Origin: Clostridia bacterium
GTDB taxonomy: Bacteria > Bacillota > Clostridia > Christensenellales > Borkfalkiaceae
Direction of reading: 5' to 3'
Assembly (NCBI GenBank): GCA_017501125.1
Contig: JAFVXN010000035.1
Location: forward strand, 1-9,932
DNA length: 9,932 nt
The notes beneath the pieces were generated by a model that was given only the letters and a program-made list of their open reading frames with translations, ran no database searches and was not told the origin of the DNA. Within the stretch, counting starts at the first letter, position 1. Every line of letters begins with the position of its first letter. This document shows, piece by piece, positions 1-5,728 of the stretch. Position numbers and translations under genes: made by a program.

Positions 1-1664
1 ACCGTGAAACTTTCGCTGATATTCGTATAGTTGGTCTTATCATACCCCGTGAAGGTATAGCCTACTCTGTCAAAGGTAGGGGCAGTCACGCTGCCGCCGT
101 ACTTAACCGTTTGACTTGTAATACCACTTGTAAGCGTACCGCCCGCCCCATCGAAGGTGACGGTATACTTGTCGCGCGTATAGTATACCTTTAATACGAG
201 CGAATCGTCCGCTTTTATCGTACCACTTACCGATTGAGAGGTCGGCGTAAAGTGAGGATAATCCTTTATCTCTGCATAGGCAATCTCGCCCGTCGTGCCT
301 GCCATCTTTACTACTTCGGAAGGGGTCGTGGGATAGTTGTCGTTTTCCAAATTTTGCAGGTAATATTCTACCGTGTATTTGGTGCCCGTGTCGGGCGTCC
401 AACTTGCCGTTATCGTCGTATTGCTCGTGATAGGCTGCGTAAAGTCATAATTCCAGCCCGTAAAGATATAGCCCGTCTTGGTCGTCGTAGGTACGGTCGC
501 AAAATCGTCCTCTTCCACCGTTTGACTAGATACACTTGTTCCGCCTGCCGTGTTGAAGGTGACCGTGTACTTGGGACGACGACGGATAGTGACGGTGTAA
601 AGTTTTACGTCGTTGCCCACCTCTTCTAAGACGTAGAAAGTATTGTCACCGACCACCAAGTCCACCGTTTTGCTCCTGATAGGAGAGGTGCAATCTTTGT
701 TGTCGTCTACTATGTAGGTGGCGTTTCCGCCCGCTATAACCTCGTCGATAAAGGAAAACTCCGCCGTGTCGTTGCTTACCTTGCCATAGACTTTGGTGCC
801 GTCCTTGGTAAGGGTCTTAAAGGAGATACCACTCGACACAAGCATCGTGCCGAGGATTTCTCTATTTTCCGTCGCACCGCAAGCGCACCGATAGGTATCA
901 AAACGGTTGCTCGTGTACGTCGCAGGAGAGTATACGCCTATATACTGCGTATAACTGTGCGACGTTTTGCTGTCGGGCACCTCTCTATTCTCCGTCGACG
1001 TACAGTTTGCGCACCGATAGGTATCAAAACGGTTGCTCGTGCACGTCGCAAGAGAGTATACCCCTATGTACTGTGTATAACTGTGCGACGTTTTACTGTC
1101 GGCCACCTCTCTTTGTTCCGTCGACGTACAGTTTGCGCACTTATACGTCTCTATACGATTGCTCGTGCACGTCGCAGGTGAGTATACGCCTTGATATATC
1201 GTATAAGAGTGCCCCAAGGCGGAATTCGCCACCTCTCTATTTTCCGTCGACGTACAGTTTGCGCAGCGATAGGTATCAAAGCGGTTGCTCGTGCACGTCG
1301 CAGATGAATATACGCCTACGTACTGCGTATATTGATGCCCAACCGCCGTAGTATCGGGTAAAGTATCTTCCTCCCCACAGCCGTGGTCGCAGAGCGCCGT
1401 TTTCGTGCCCGATTGCGTGCAAGTGCCGTCATCGTTGGAGATATAATTGGTAAAACTATGCCCCAACGCCGCCTTGTAGTTGCTCCTCTTTTGCGCGCCA
1501 CAACTGCACGTGGACAGCGTGTAGCCCTGTTCCGTACAAGTGGGCGCTACCGTCTCTTTCGTGTACTTGTGCGTATGATTGCCGTCTTCGCATGCACTAA
1601 AAGCCACCGCTACCAGCGATACACACGCCGTAGCAAGCACACCTAACAACCATTTCTTTTTCAT
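1..1664 (-). CDS. Repeat-rich surface lipoprotein with Cys-rich and InlB-type repeats (partial, 3' end outside window)
   Basis: The gene is open for 554 codons from ATG 1662-1664 to the left edge, so the C-terminus is missing. An AAGGAG site lies just upstream of the start. Residues 1-25 form a lipoprotein signal peptide: basic MKKK, a hydrophobic stretch, and lipobox FSAC with Cys25 as the lipidated residue. The mature protein should therefore be tethered to the outer face of the membrane. Residues 32-275 hold six Cys-rich units, the last four about 42 residues each (His-x-Tyr start, ATCTSNR, CxxC). Residues 276-362 look like a cadherin-like beta-sandwich ending in VGDNTFYVLEE and LYTVTIRRR. 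InlB B-repeats (Listeria-Bacteroides type) follow at about 366-424 and 500-554, with a related segment at 429-498. No catalytic domain is visible. Family knowledge suggests a surface or adhesion role, which is inference. It has its own promoter and leader. Confidence 0.85.
   Translation of the reverse strand, partial: MKKKWLLGVLATACVSLVAVAFSACEDGNHTHKYTKETVAPTCTEQGYTLSTCSCGAQKRSNYKAALGHSFTNYISNDDGTCTQSGTKTALCDHGCGEEDTLPDTTAVGHQYTQYVGVYSSATCTSNRFDTYRCANCTSTENREVANSALGHSYTIYQGVYSPATCTSNRIETYKCANCTSTEQREVADSKTSHSYTQYIGVYSLATCTSNRFDTYRCANCTSTENREVPDSKTSHSYTQYIGVYSPATYTSNRFDTYRCACGATENREILGTMLVSSGISFKTLTKDGTKVYGKVSNDTAEFSFIDEVIAGGNATYIVDDNKDCTSPIRSKTVDLVVGDNTFYVLEEVGNDVKLYTVTIRRRPKYTVTFNTAGGTSVSSQTVEEDDFATVPTTTKTGYIFTGWNYDFTQPITSNTTITASWTPDTGTKYTVEYYLQNLENDNYPTTPSEVVKMAGTTGEIAYAEIKDYPHFTPTSQSVSGTIKADDSLVLKVYYTRDKYTVTFDGAGGTLTSGITSQTVKYGGSVTAPTFDRVGYTFTGYDKTNYTNISESFT
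850..1337 (-). repeat. Four tandem 126-bp repeats coding the Cys-rich units
   Basis: Four in-frame units start at His110, His152, His194 and His236 of the lipoprotein. Units 1-3 are exactly 42 codons with the pattern H-x-Y-T-x-Y-x-G-V-Y-S-x-A-T-C-T-S-N-R then Y-x-C-A-N-C-T-S-T-E. Bases are nearly identical over long runs, which indicates recent duplication. The fourth unit has drifted: the first Cys is Tyr (ATYTS) and the Cys pair is one codon shorter (CAC-G). Two more divergent units precede the array at residues 32-109. The paired cysteines resemble zinc-knuckle or disulphide repeats, but metal binding is not shown. Confidence 0.85.
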
Positions 1665-1683
1665 AACCTTTCTCCTTACAAAC

Positions 1684-1713
1684 AAAAAGTGCCGACTGCA
1701 AAGCAGCCGACAC
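1684..1713 (-). terminator. Intrinsic terminator in the lipoprotein leader
   Basis: On the minus strand an 11-bp stem (GTGTCGGCTGC with GCAGTCGGCAC, loop TTT) is followed at once by TTTTTG. Two pairs are G-U on this strand and would be A-C mismatches on the other, so the hairpin works in the minus direction. It ends about 20 nt before the lipoprotein ATG and downstream of that gene's promoter. It is therefore a conditional (attenuator) terminator rather than the end of a gene. Confidence 0.75.
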
Positions 1714-1740
1714 TAGTAAAAATGTGCTTTCCGCTTTGCT

Positions 1741-1848
1741 GCGACACAACTACAATCATCCATACGCAAAAGATTTATGTAAGCGCGAAAAGGTACACCT
1801 CTACCCTGAGAAGTATACTTTGCGTATGAGATGAAGTTATGTCGCAAC
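1741..1848 (-). promoter_or_regulatory. Long structured 5' leader of unknown class (candidate riboswitch or attenuator)
   Basis: The minus-strand transcript from about 1845 can fold into a long interrupted hairpin: GCGACA (1843-1848) with TGTCGC (1741-1746), TCATC with GATGA, and a 10-bp helix CATACGCAAA with TTTGCGTATG. Inside it lies a second helix, GTATAC with GTGTAC, enclosing CTC-AGGGTA-GAG. Just 3' of the outer stem is GCAAAGC, which is complementary to GCTTTGC in the 5' arm and loop of the terminator at 1684-1713. An antiterminator is therefore possible. I could not match this to TPP, lysine, purine, SAM, cobalamin, c-di-GMP, preQ1, THF or T-box leaders. The regulatory role is inferred from structure and position only. 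Confidence 0.5.
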
Positions 1849-1851
1849 CTT

Positions 1852-1880
1852 ATTTTACCATAGGTAAAAGGGAAAAGCAA
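1852..1880 (-). promoter_or_regulatory. Promoter of the lipoprotein unit
   Basis: Minus-strand TTGCTT (1875-1880) and TAAAAT (1852-1857) are separated by 17 bp, and TG one base before the -10 makes it an extended -10 element. Transcription should begin near 1845, producing a leader of about 180 nt. It lies after the rplS terminator, so this is an independent unit. Confidence 0.7.
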
Positions 1881-1936
1881 GCGTTTTGGGAGAAAAATAT
1901 GGGATAACTTAACACAAAGGCTTTACAGCCACGCAC

Positions 1937-1970
1937 AAAAAAAGAGGTATCCTTGACTTTGGATACCTCT
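1937..1970 (-). terminator. rplS intrinsic terminator
   Basis: A perfect 10-bp stem (AGAGGTATCC with GGATACCTCT, 8-nt loop) is followed on the minus strand by a run of seven T. It lies about 25 bp after the rplS stop. The other side of the stem has no T-run, so it acts in the minus direction only. Confidence 0.9.
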
Positions 1971-1993
1971 CTTCTTGCAATTCTGCTAAAAAC

Positions 1994-2338
1994 TTAAATT
2001 TTTTCCTTGACTTTAGCCGCCTTACCAGTTAAGCCACGAAGGTAGTAGAGTTTCGCTCTTCTTACCTTACCCTTTCTCACGACGGTGATCGACGCGATCT
2101 TCGGGGAGTGGATAGGATAGGTCTTTTCTACGCCTACGCCATAGGAAATGTGACGGACGGTGAACGTTTCGGAAATGCCGCCGTTCTTCTTAGCGATTAC
2201 CACGCCTTCGAAGTTCTGGATACGTTCCTTGCCGCCTTCGATAATTTTGAAACCGACCTTTACGGTGTCGCCTACGTTGAACGCGGGCAATTCGGATTTC
2301 AAACTTTCTGCGTTGATGGCTTCAATTAATCCTTTCAT
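1994..2338 (-). CDS. rplS: 50S ribosomal protein L19 (bL19)
   Basis: The protein is a component of the large ribosomal subunit near the 30S-50S interface. At 114 residues it matches the usual bL19 length (about 115). It carries the family hallmarks ELPAFNVGDTVKV, ERIQNFEGVVIA, GGISETFTVRHISYGVGVE and KVRRAKLYYLRGLTGKAA. I chose the ATG at 2336-2338 because GGAGGT lies about 10 nt upstream and the protein then starts MKGLIE, like other L19 proteins. An in-frame ATG at 2354-2356 would add six residues, but it overlaps that Shine-Dalgarno and has none of its own. The usual partners trmD and rimM are absent. The gene has its own promoter and terminator, so it appears monocistronic. Confidence 0.97.
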   Translation of the reverse strand: MKGLIEAINAESLKSELPAFNVGDTVKVGFKIIEGGKERIQNFEGVVIAKKNGGISETFTVRHISYGVGVEKTYPIHSPKIASITVVRKGKVRRAKLYYLRGLTGKAAKVKEKI

Positions 2339-2365
2339 CTTTGACTTTACCTCCATTATTTACGC

Positions 2366-2420
2366 GACGTTCATGCCTGCTGTACGATTCCTCATCGCAC
2401 CCTAACGGTAGTGGAACGCC
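2366..2420 (-). promoter_or_regulatory. Structured rplS leader, possibly the L19 autoregulatory leader
   Basis: Between the rplS promoter and start, the minus strand has GGCGTTC (2414-2420) pairing with GAACGTC (2366-2372). This helix would enclose two small hairpins, ACC-GTTAG-GGT and CGAT-GAGGA-ATCG. Ribosomal protein leaders that bind their own product are known for L19 in Bacillota. Assignment to that Rfam family is from memory of its general layout and is not a match I could test. Confidence 0.45.
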
Positions 2421-2434
2421 CGAAGTCGAACATT

Positions 2435-2463
2435 ATTATATATCATTTCCTGCCCTTTGGCAA
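2435..2463 (-). promoter_or_regulatory. rplS promoter
   Basis: Minus-strand TTGCCA (2458-2463), 17 bp, then a perfect TATAAT (2435-2440). The predicted start is near 2428, giving a leader of about 90 nt. The strength fits a ribosomal protein gene. Confidence 0.85.
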
Positions 2464-2495
2464 GCGTTTTTGCAGGGGTTTTTTTACTTTTTTTG

Positions 2496-3539
2496 TTAAA
2501 CTGCCGCGGAAAGTACCGTGATGATTACCGTGTACGCGTAATACCCGACTGCGCCCGTCGCCAACACTATCCCCATCCAACGACGGAGTTTGTGCCCAGG
2601 CAGGTACGCGAACAAGGCAAGCAACCCTGCCGCACCCAGCGCAATCAGCGAGTCGACGAAGAAATTCGCCCTCGGCGTCAAGAAATCAAGCGGCGCTACG
2701 ATTGAGGAAATACCCGCGACGAACAGGATATTGAAAAGGTTGCTACCCACGATATTGCCTACGGCAATATCCGTCTCGCCTTTCTTTGCCGCGATGACGG
2801 ACGTGATGAGTTCGGGCAAGGACGTGCCGATTGCCACTACCGTGAGCCCGATGACCTTCTCAGGGATACCGATTGCCGCCGCAATCGTCTTAGCGCCCTC
2901 AACGGCAAGATACGACCCGCCTACGACGACACCCAGCCCCACGACCGTCAACACGATCAAAAACCAAGTCTTCGCCTTCATCTTCTCGTACCAAGCGTTA
3001 AAGCCTTTTTTCGGCGCCTCTTCTCCCCCAACCACTTCGTGGTTTTCTAAGATTGCCTCCTCCTTTTTACGGCGTTTCAGCGCCATCAAAATCAGGAACG
3101 TGGTATACGCGACGAGGATTACCGTCATCACTACGCCCTCCCAGCGGTCGATATACCCGTCAAACACGCCGAAGAGGATAATCATCGCCGACGCACCCAG
3201 CAAAACGGGCAAGTCAATCTTCAACGAATCCTTCTGCACGGCAAGGGGCGCGACGATGGACGACAGACCGAGAATCAGCAAAATATTGCAAATATTACTA
3301 CCCAACACGTTGCCGACTGCTATCGCCGTACTGTTCTTTGTCGCCGAAATAACGGAGGTCGCAAGTTCTGGTGCACTCGTGCCGAAAGCCACGATCGTGA
3401 GCCCGATTACGAGGCTGGGGATACGGAGTTTTGCCGCCACCCCCGCTGCGCCGTCCACGAACCAGTCCGCACCCTTAATCAAGAGCACGAAACCGCCAAA
3501 CAGCGCCAAAATCGCCAAAATTATCGTCCATACTTCCAT
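2496..3539 (-). CDS. Calcium/sodium antiporter, CaCA family (YrbG-like)
   Basis: A 347-residue polytopic membrane protein of the cation/Ca2+ exchanger superfamily, which exports a divalent cation in exchange for Na+ or H+. Both inverted alpha repeats are present. Alpha-1 has GTSAPELATSV (53-63) and GNVLGSNICN (77-86). Alpha-2 has GTSLPELITSV (238-248) and GNIVGSNLFN (261-270). The acidic residues of both GTSxPE motifs are intact, so the transporter looks functional. A charged cytoplasmic linker (about 155-190) separates the two halves, as is usual. Start ATG has AGAGGT six bases upstream. The nearest upstream promoter is the one driving the Mn2+ riboswitch at 3852-3939, about 310 nt from the start. 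Family members are annotated for Ca2+, but the riboswitch suggests that Mn2+ export is a real role here. That substrate is inference. Confidence 0.93.
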   Translation of the reverse strand: MEVWTIILAILALFGGFVLLIKGADWFVDGAAGVAAKLRIPSLVIGLTIVAFGTSAPELATSVISATKNSTAIAVGNVLGSNICNILLILGLSSIVAPLAVQKDSLKIDLPVLLGASAMIILFGVFDGYIDRWEGVVMTVILVAYTTFLILMALKRRKKEEAILENHEVVGGEEAPKKGFNAWYEKMKAKTWFLIVLTVVGLGVVVGGSYLAVEGAKTIAAAIGIPEKVIGLTVVAIGTSLPELITSVIAAKKGETDIAVGNIVGSNLFNILFVAGISSIVAPLDFLTPRANFFVDSLIALGAAGLLALFAYLPGHKLRRWMGIVLATGAVGYYAYTVIITVLSAAV

Positions 3540-3619
3540 AAGATACCTCTTTGGATAAATTTATTCCTATTATTGCCGTTCAACGACCGTACTAACCCGC
3601 CCTCTCTTTTTAACAAACA

Positions 3620-3694
3620 AAGCAGGTCAAGGAGCGGCAAAGGAGCGTACATAGACGTACACGACTGAGCCGCGACGAAGAGATGCGCCGTCTT
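3620..3694 (+). repeat. Hairpin repeat, family A copy 1
   Basis: About 75 bp, beginning AAGCAGGTCAAGGAGCGGC and ending CGAAGAGATGCGCCGTCT. A second copy starts 103 bp further on. GCGGC and GCCGC pair around a variable centre where GCGTAC (3645-3650) and GTACAC (3657-3662) form a small hairpin. It is non-coding and lies in the antiporter's 5' leader, between riboswitch and gene. Orientation is arbitrary, given to match the other copies. Confidence 0.8.
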
Positions 3695-3722
3695 CCTTAA
3701 TCCCCCTTTTCTTTTTAGAGAC

Positions 3723-3795
3723 AAGCAGGTCAAGGAGCGGCGAACGCGCATACCGCTAGTATGTAAGTGAGCCGCGACGAAGAGATGCGCCGTCT
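3723..3795 (+). repeat. Hairpin repeat, family A copy 2
   Basis: The flanks are nearly identical to the copy at 3620-3694, but the centre is different. Here CATAC (3749-3753) pairs with GTATG (3759-3763). Sequence changes while pairing is kept, which points to a structure under selection or to a mobile palindromic element. A 28-bp unrelated spacer separates the two copies. Confidence 0.8.
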
Positions 3796-3801
3796 ATAAG
3801 A

Positions 3802-3859
3802 AGAAAAAAATAGACCTATGCACAAAAAAGCCACCAAAGGCCCTTTTTGTGCATAAGTC
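3802..3859 (-). terminator. Riboswitch expression-platform terminator
   Basis: On the minus strand GACTTATGCACAAAAA pairs with TTTTTTGTGCATAGGTC through a long stem with a GGCC/GGC top. A TATTTTTTT tract follows. The first arm contains CTTATG (3852-3857), which is also the 3' strand of aptamer helix P1. Aptamer and terminator are therefore mutually exclusive, and ligand binding should prevent termination (an ON switch). Confidence 0.85.
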
Positions 3860-3939
3860 TTGTCGTTTATAGTCACGCCTTGGATTACTCCCGTGTTGTA
3901 GACGTGGCGACGTCTTTTGACGCCGACTACTCCCCTATG
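3852..3939 (-). promoter_or_regulatory. yybP-ykoY manganese riboswitch aptamer
   Basis: The minus strand has helix P1 CATAGG (3934-3939) with CTTATG (3852-3857), six pairs with one G-U. P1 is followed by the conserved loop GGAGTAG and, on the 3' side, by CAAGA just before the closing P1 strand. These two loops are the Mn2+-binding hallmarks of the yybP-ykoY class. Between them are a GGCGTC-AAAA hairpin and a second helical arm (CACG with CGTG). The class senses Mn2+ and usually controls Mn2+ exporters and related transporters. The downstream gene on this strand is a cation antiporter, which agrees. Class assignment is by motif recognition, not a covariance-model score. Confidence 0.87.
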
Positions 3940-3947
3940 ACCTACTT

Positions 3948-3976
3948 ATCTTACCACTCTAAAGGAAGATTGTCAA
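3948..3976 (-). promoter_or_regulatory. Promoter of the Mn2+ riboswitch and antiporter
   Basis: A perfect TTGACA (3971-3976), 17-bp spacer and TAAGAT (3948-3953) with an extended -10 TG. The -35 lies only 7 bp after the stop codon of the upstream LOG-family gene. The start near 3941 places the aptamer at the very 5' end of the transcript. Confidence 0.88.
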
Positions 3977-3983
3977 GCGTTTT

Positions 3984-4565
3984 TTACGATTTTCCGCCAC
4001 CGATTATGCCTTGATGGCGTTGGGTGTAGATATCTATCTTTTCGTCCAAGATACGGACGGCTTCCTCTGCCGTCGTGACCCCGTACACCCTATCGTCGGG
4101 GATATGGGGATAACGCGTCCTTTCGTCTATGCACGTATCCGCCACCTTCTCGCTCCAACCGCCACTATTCTTGAAGGCGATTATCAGCCGTTTCATCGTC
4201 CAAGCAAAGCAGTACTCGCTCATCGTGCCTGCGCCACCGCCGATCCCGACGACGGCGTAAGCGTTGGCAACCATGGCGTTGCGCATCAAATCCAATCCCG
4301 TAGGGATTGCGATATCCGCGAATTCGTTGGCAGTCTCCGCGTCAAAGGAAGGAATCAGCGCAATCGTGTCCCCTTCTTTATAACGTTTTGACGACCTTGC
4401 ACCCGCCATCGCCGCGCGCATAACCCCTTTCATACCGCCGCTTTGGACACGGTACCCCGCGTCTACTAACGCCTTGCCGAGTTGGAAAGCGAGGCGATAT
4501 TTTTCGCCACCTTCCTCGATATTCGCGTCGCCAATCACCGATACTATTTTTCTTCTATCCGCCAT
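3984..4565 (-). CDS. LOG-family / TIGR00725-like Rossmann-fold protein
   Basis: 193 residues with the fold of the lysine-decarboxylase-like (LOG/SLOG) superfamily. Two nucleotide-binding motifs are visible: SGGMKGVMRAAMAGA (42-56) and GIGGGAGTMSEY (107-118), equivalent to the PGGxGTxxE motif of cytokinin phosphoribohydrolases. Arg95 and Glu117 occupy the usual catalytic positions, but the leading Pro of PGG is replaced (GIGGG). TIGR00725 members have no established reaction, so nucleoside 5'-monophosphate hydrolysis is only a possibility. The name lysine decarboxylase should not be used. The start ATG follows GGAGAGG. It lies 49 bp after the Fe-S flavoprotein gene, and its stop is 7 bp before the Mn2+ riboswitch promoter. 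It may be read from the upstream unit or from a weak local promoter at 4588-4618. Confidence 0.85.
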   Translation of the reverse strand: MADRRKIVSVIGDANIEEGGEKYRLAFQLGKALVDAGYRVQSGGMKGVMRAAMAGARSSKRYKEGDTIALIPSFDAETANEFADIAIPTGLDLMRNAMVANAYAVVGIGGGAGTMSEYCFAWTMKRLIIAFKNSGGWSEKVADTCIDERTRYPHIPDDRVYGVTTAEEAVRILDEKIDIYTQRHQGIIGGGKS

Positions 4566-4587
4566 AAAACCTCTCCGTTTTTTTATC

Positions 4588-4618
4588 AGTATATGCGGTT
4601 TTCGCCAAAATCCGTCAA
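4588..4618 (-). promoter_or_regulatory. Possible weak promoter for the LOG-family gene
   Basis: Minus-strand TTGACG (4613-4618), overlapping the flavoprotein stop codon, and TATACT (4588-4593). The 19-bp spacing is long. Both boxes are one base from consensus. Confidence 0.35.
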
Positions 4619-5232
4619 CGGATAAAGTTGGTCATAATCTTTCTTTCGCCCTTGGGCTCGATTCCCTCTTTTTTGCCTGCCGCGATACACTTGATTAGCC
4701 AAGCCATATTGTAGCCGAGCACGCGCATCGTCTGCAACCCTTCTTCGTCTTGCAACGCCTCCTCCGCTTTGTTGCCGTGGATTTCGTTCCAGTAATTGGA
4801 GGACACCACGGGCATACGGTTGATGGTGTAATACTTATTGAGCACGTCAAAGGTCGTGCTAGCGCCACCACGACGGCAACTCACCACCGACGCCGCAGGC
4901 TTGTAGGAAAGATATTTGCCACCGCTATAGAACACTCTGTCCATGAAGGAAACGAGGGTGCCGTTCGCCGACGCGTAATACACGGGGGTACCGAATACGA
5001 ATCCGTCCGCCTCTTTCGCCTTCTCTACGAACGCGTTTACCTCGTCGTCGTAGATGCACTTGCCCGCTTTTTTACAAGCCCAACAACCTCTACAACCTTG
5101 TATCGTCGTGCCGCCGATATGTACGATCTCCGTCTCAATTCCCTGTTCCTGCAACGCCTTTTCCACCTCCGCAAGCGCGGTGTAGGTACAGCCTTTTGCG
5201 TGAGGGCTACCGTTTACGAGTAATACTTTCAT
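4615..5232 (-). CDS. Iron-sulfur flavoprotein / NADPH-dependent FMN reductase family
   Basis: A 205-residue flavodoxin-fold protein. The N-terminal phosphate-binding loop GSPHAKGCTYTAL (8-20) and the segment GTPVYYASANGTLVSFMDR (81-99) are typical FMN contacts. Between them, Cys47, Cys50, Cys53 and Cys59 form a C-x2-C-x2-C-x5-C motif, the compact [4Fe-4S] signature of Isf-type iron-sulfur flavoproteins. These are soluble electron carriers or reductases in anaerobes; some reduce oxygen species, and the partner here is unknown. Start ATG has AGGAG seven bases upstream. It has its own strong promoter within the end of the HNH gene, so it can be expressed apart from the DNA-repair genes. The 4Fe-4S assignment rests on cysteine spacing alone. 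Confidence 0.88.
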   Translation of the reverse strand: MKVLLVNGSPHAKGCTYTALAEVEKALQEQGIETEIVHIGGTTIQGCRGCWACKKAGKCIYDDEVNAFVEKAKEADGFVFGTPVYYASANGTLVSFMDRVFYSGGKYLSYKPAASVVSCRRGGASTTFDVLNKYYTINRMPVVSSNYWNEIHGNKAEEALQDEEGLQTMRVLGYNMAWLIKCIAAGKKEGIEPKGERKIMTNFIR

Positions 5233-5260
5233 AATCTTCTCCTACCTTTGATTTTTTGTC

Positions 5261-5289
5261 ATTATATCATATTTTCTTAGGCTTTTCAA
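5261..5289 (-). promoter_or_regulatory. Promoter of the Fe-S flavoprotein gene
   Basis: Minus-strand TTGAAA (5284-5289), 17-bp spacer, perfect TATAAT (5261-5266). It lies inside the last codons of the HNH gene, just upstream of the flavoprotein ribosome binding site. The predicted start near 5254 leaves a leader of about 22 nt, with no room for a riboswitch. Confidence 0.8.
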
Positions 5290-5728
5290 GCCCTATATTA
5301 TATTTTTTGACGAGCCACGACATATCCGTCGTCCAGCCCTCGACTTCGTTGCGACGGCGGTATTCTTCGTTCACGCGCCGCAACTCCGCGTGGAAATCCG
5401 CCTGCGAACAGCCGTTGACCATCTTAAAATGTTCCTCCGCCGCCTCGCCCTCGCCGACGAGATAGGTGCGCGAAATATGCACTACCTTGTGACAAGCCGA
5501 ACACAACGCCGTCACGTCCACGAGCGTCTGCGACGCCTTTTCGTCGTCGTAGCGCCAAACTTCGTGCGCCTCTAACCTGCCTTTTGTGCCACACTTACTG
5601 CAACGGTATCCACTCCGCTTATAGGCGTCCTTTCTTACGATATCCCACTCCGTCTGCGTCAACAAAGCGCGCAAGTTGGCACGCCAACACTCCTCGGGGA
5701 CCAACTCGAACGTCAACTTATACGCCAT
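5267..5728 (-). CDS. HNH endonuclease domain protein
   Basis: 153 residues with one HNH/treble-clef nuclease core. The zinc cysteines are Cys43, Cys46, Cys76 and Cys79. The general-base region is LEAHEVW with His55, and the final element is CHKVVH with His80 and His84. A metal-dependent DNA nicking or cutting activity is expected from the family, but the target is unknown. The C-terminal third (about 95-140) is charged and likely helical. The start ATG has GGAG upstream and overlaps the end of mutY by 11 bp (ATGGCGTATAA), so the two are translationally coupled. Coupling to mutY hints at a repair-linked role rather than restriction, since no methyltransferase is nearby. That is inference. It is too short for a homing or restriction enzyme with a specificity domain. 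Confidence 0.83.
   Translation of the reverse strand: MAYKLTFELVPEECWRANLRALLTQTEWDIVRKDAYKRSGYRCSKCGTKGRLEAHEVWRYDDEKASQTLVDVTALCSACHKVVHISRTYLVGEGEAAEEHFKMVNGCSQADFHAELRRVNEEYRRRNEVEGWTTDMSWLVKKYNIGLEKPKKI

Larger units (their letters stand above)
3540..3983 (-). other. Non-coding leader region of the antiporter gene (444 bp)
   Basis: No credible protein gene lies here. In transcription order on the minus strand it holds a promoter, a Mn2+ aptamer, an intrinsic terminator, two hairpin repeats and the antiporter's ribosome binding site. I saw no convincing second promoter between the terminator and the antiporter start. Expression should therefore depend on read-through of the riboswitch terminator. 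Confidence 0.75.

Noticed and set aside
1770..1830. Lysine riboswitch or T-box suggested by TAGAGGTG and GGTGTACC
   Set aside because: The rest of the lysine-riboswitch core and the T-box specifier and antiterminator order are missing, so the short matches look accidental.
2446..2490. Plus-strand terminator (CCTGC...GCAGG followed by T-runs)
   Set aside because: No plus-strand gene leads into it. The 5-bp stem has a large loop, and it overlaps the rplS promoter on the other strand. It is probably incidental.
2590..3558. Long plus-strand open frame (322 codons) opposite the antiporter
   Set aside because: It lies wholly antisense to a gene with clear CaCA motifs. It has no ribosome site or family resemblance and arises from the codon bias of the opposite strand.
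3984..4565. Naming the LOG-family gene a lysine decarboxylase
   Set aside because: The lysine-decarboxylase label for this fold is a historical misannotation, and no PLP-binding decarboxylase features are present.
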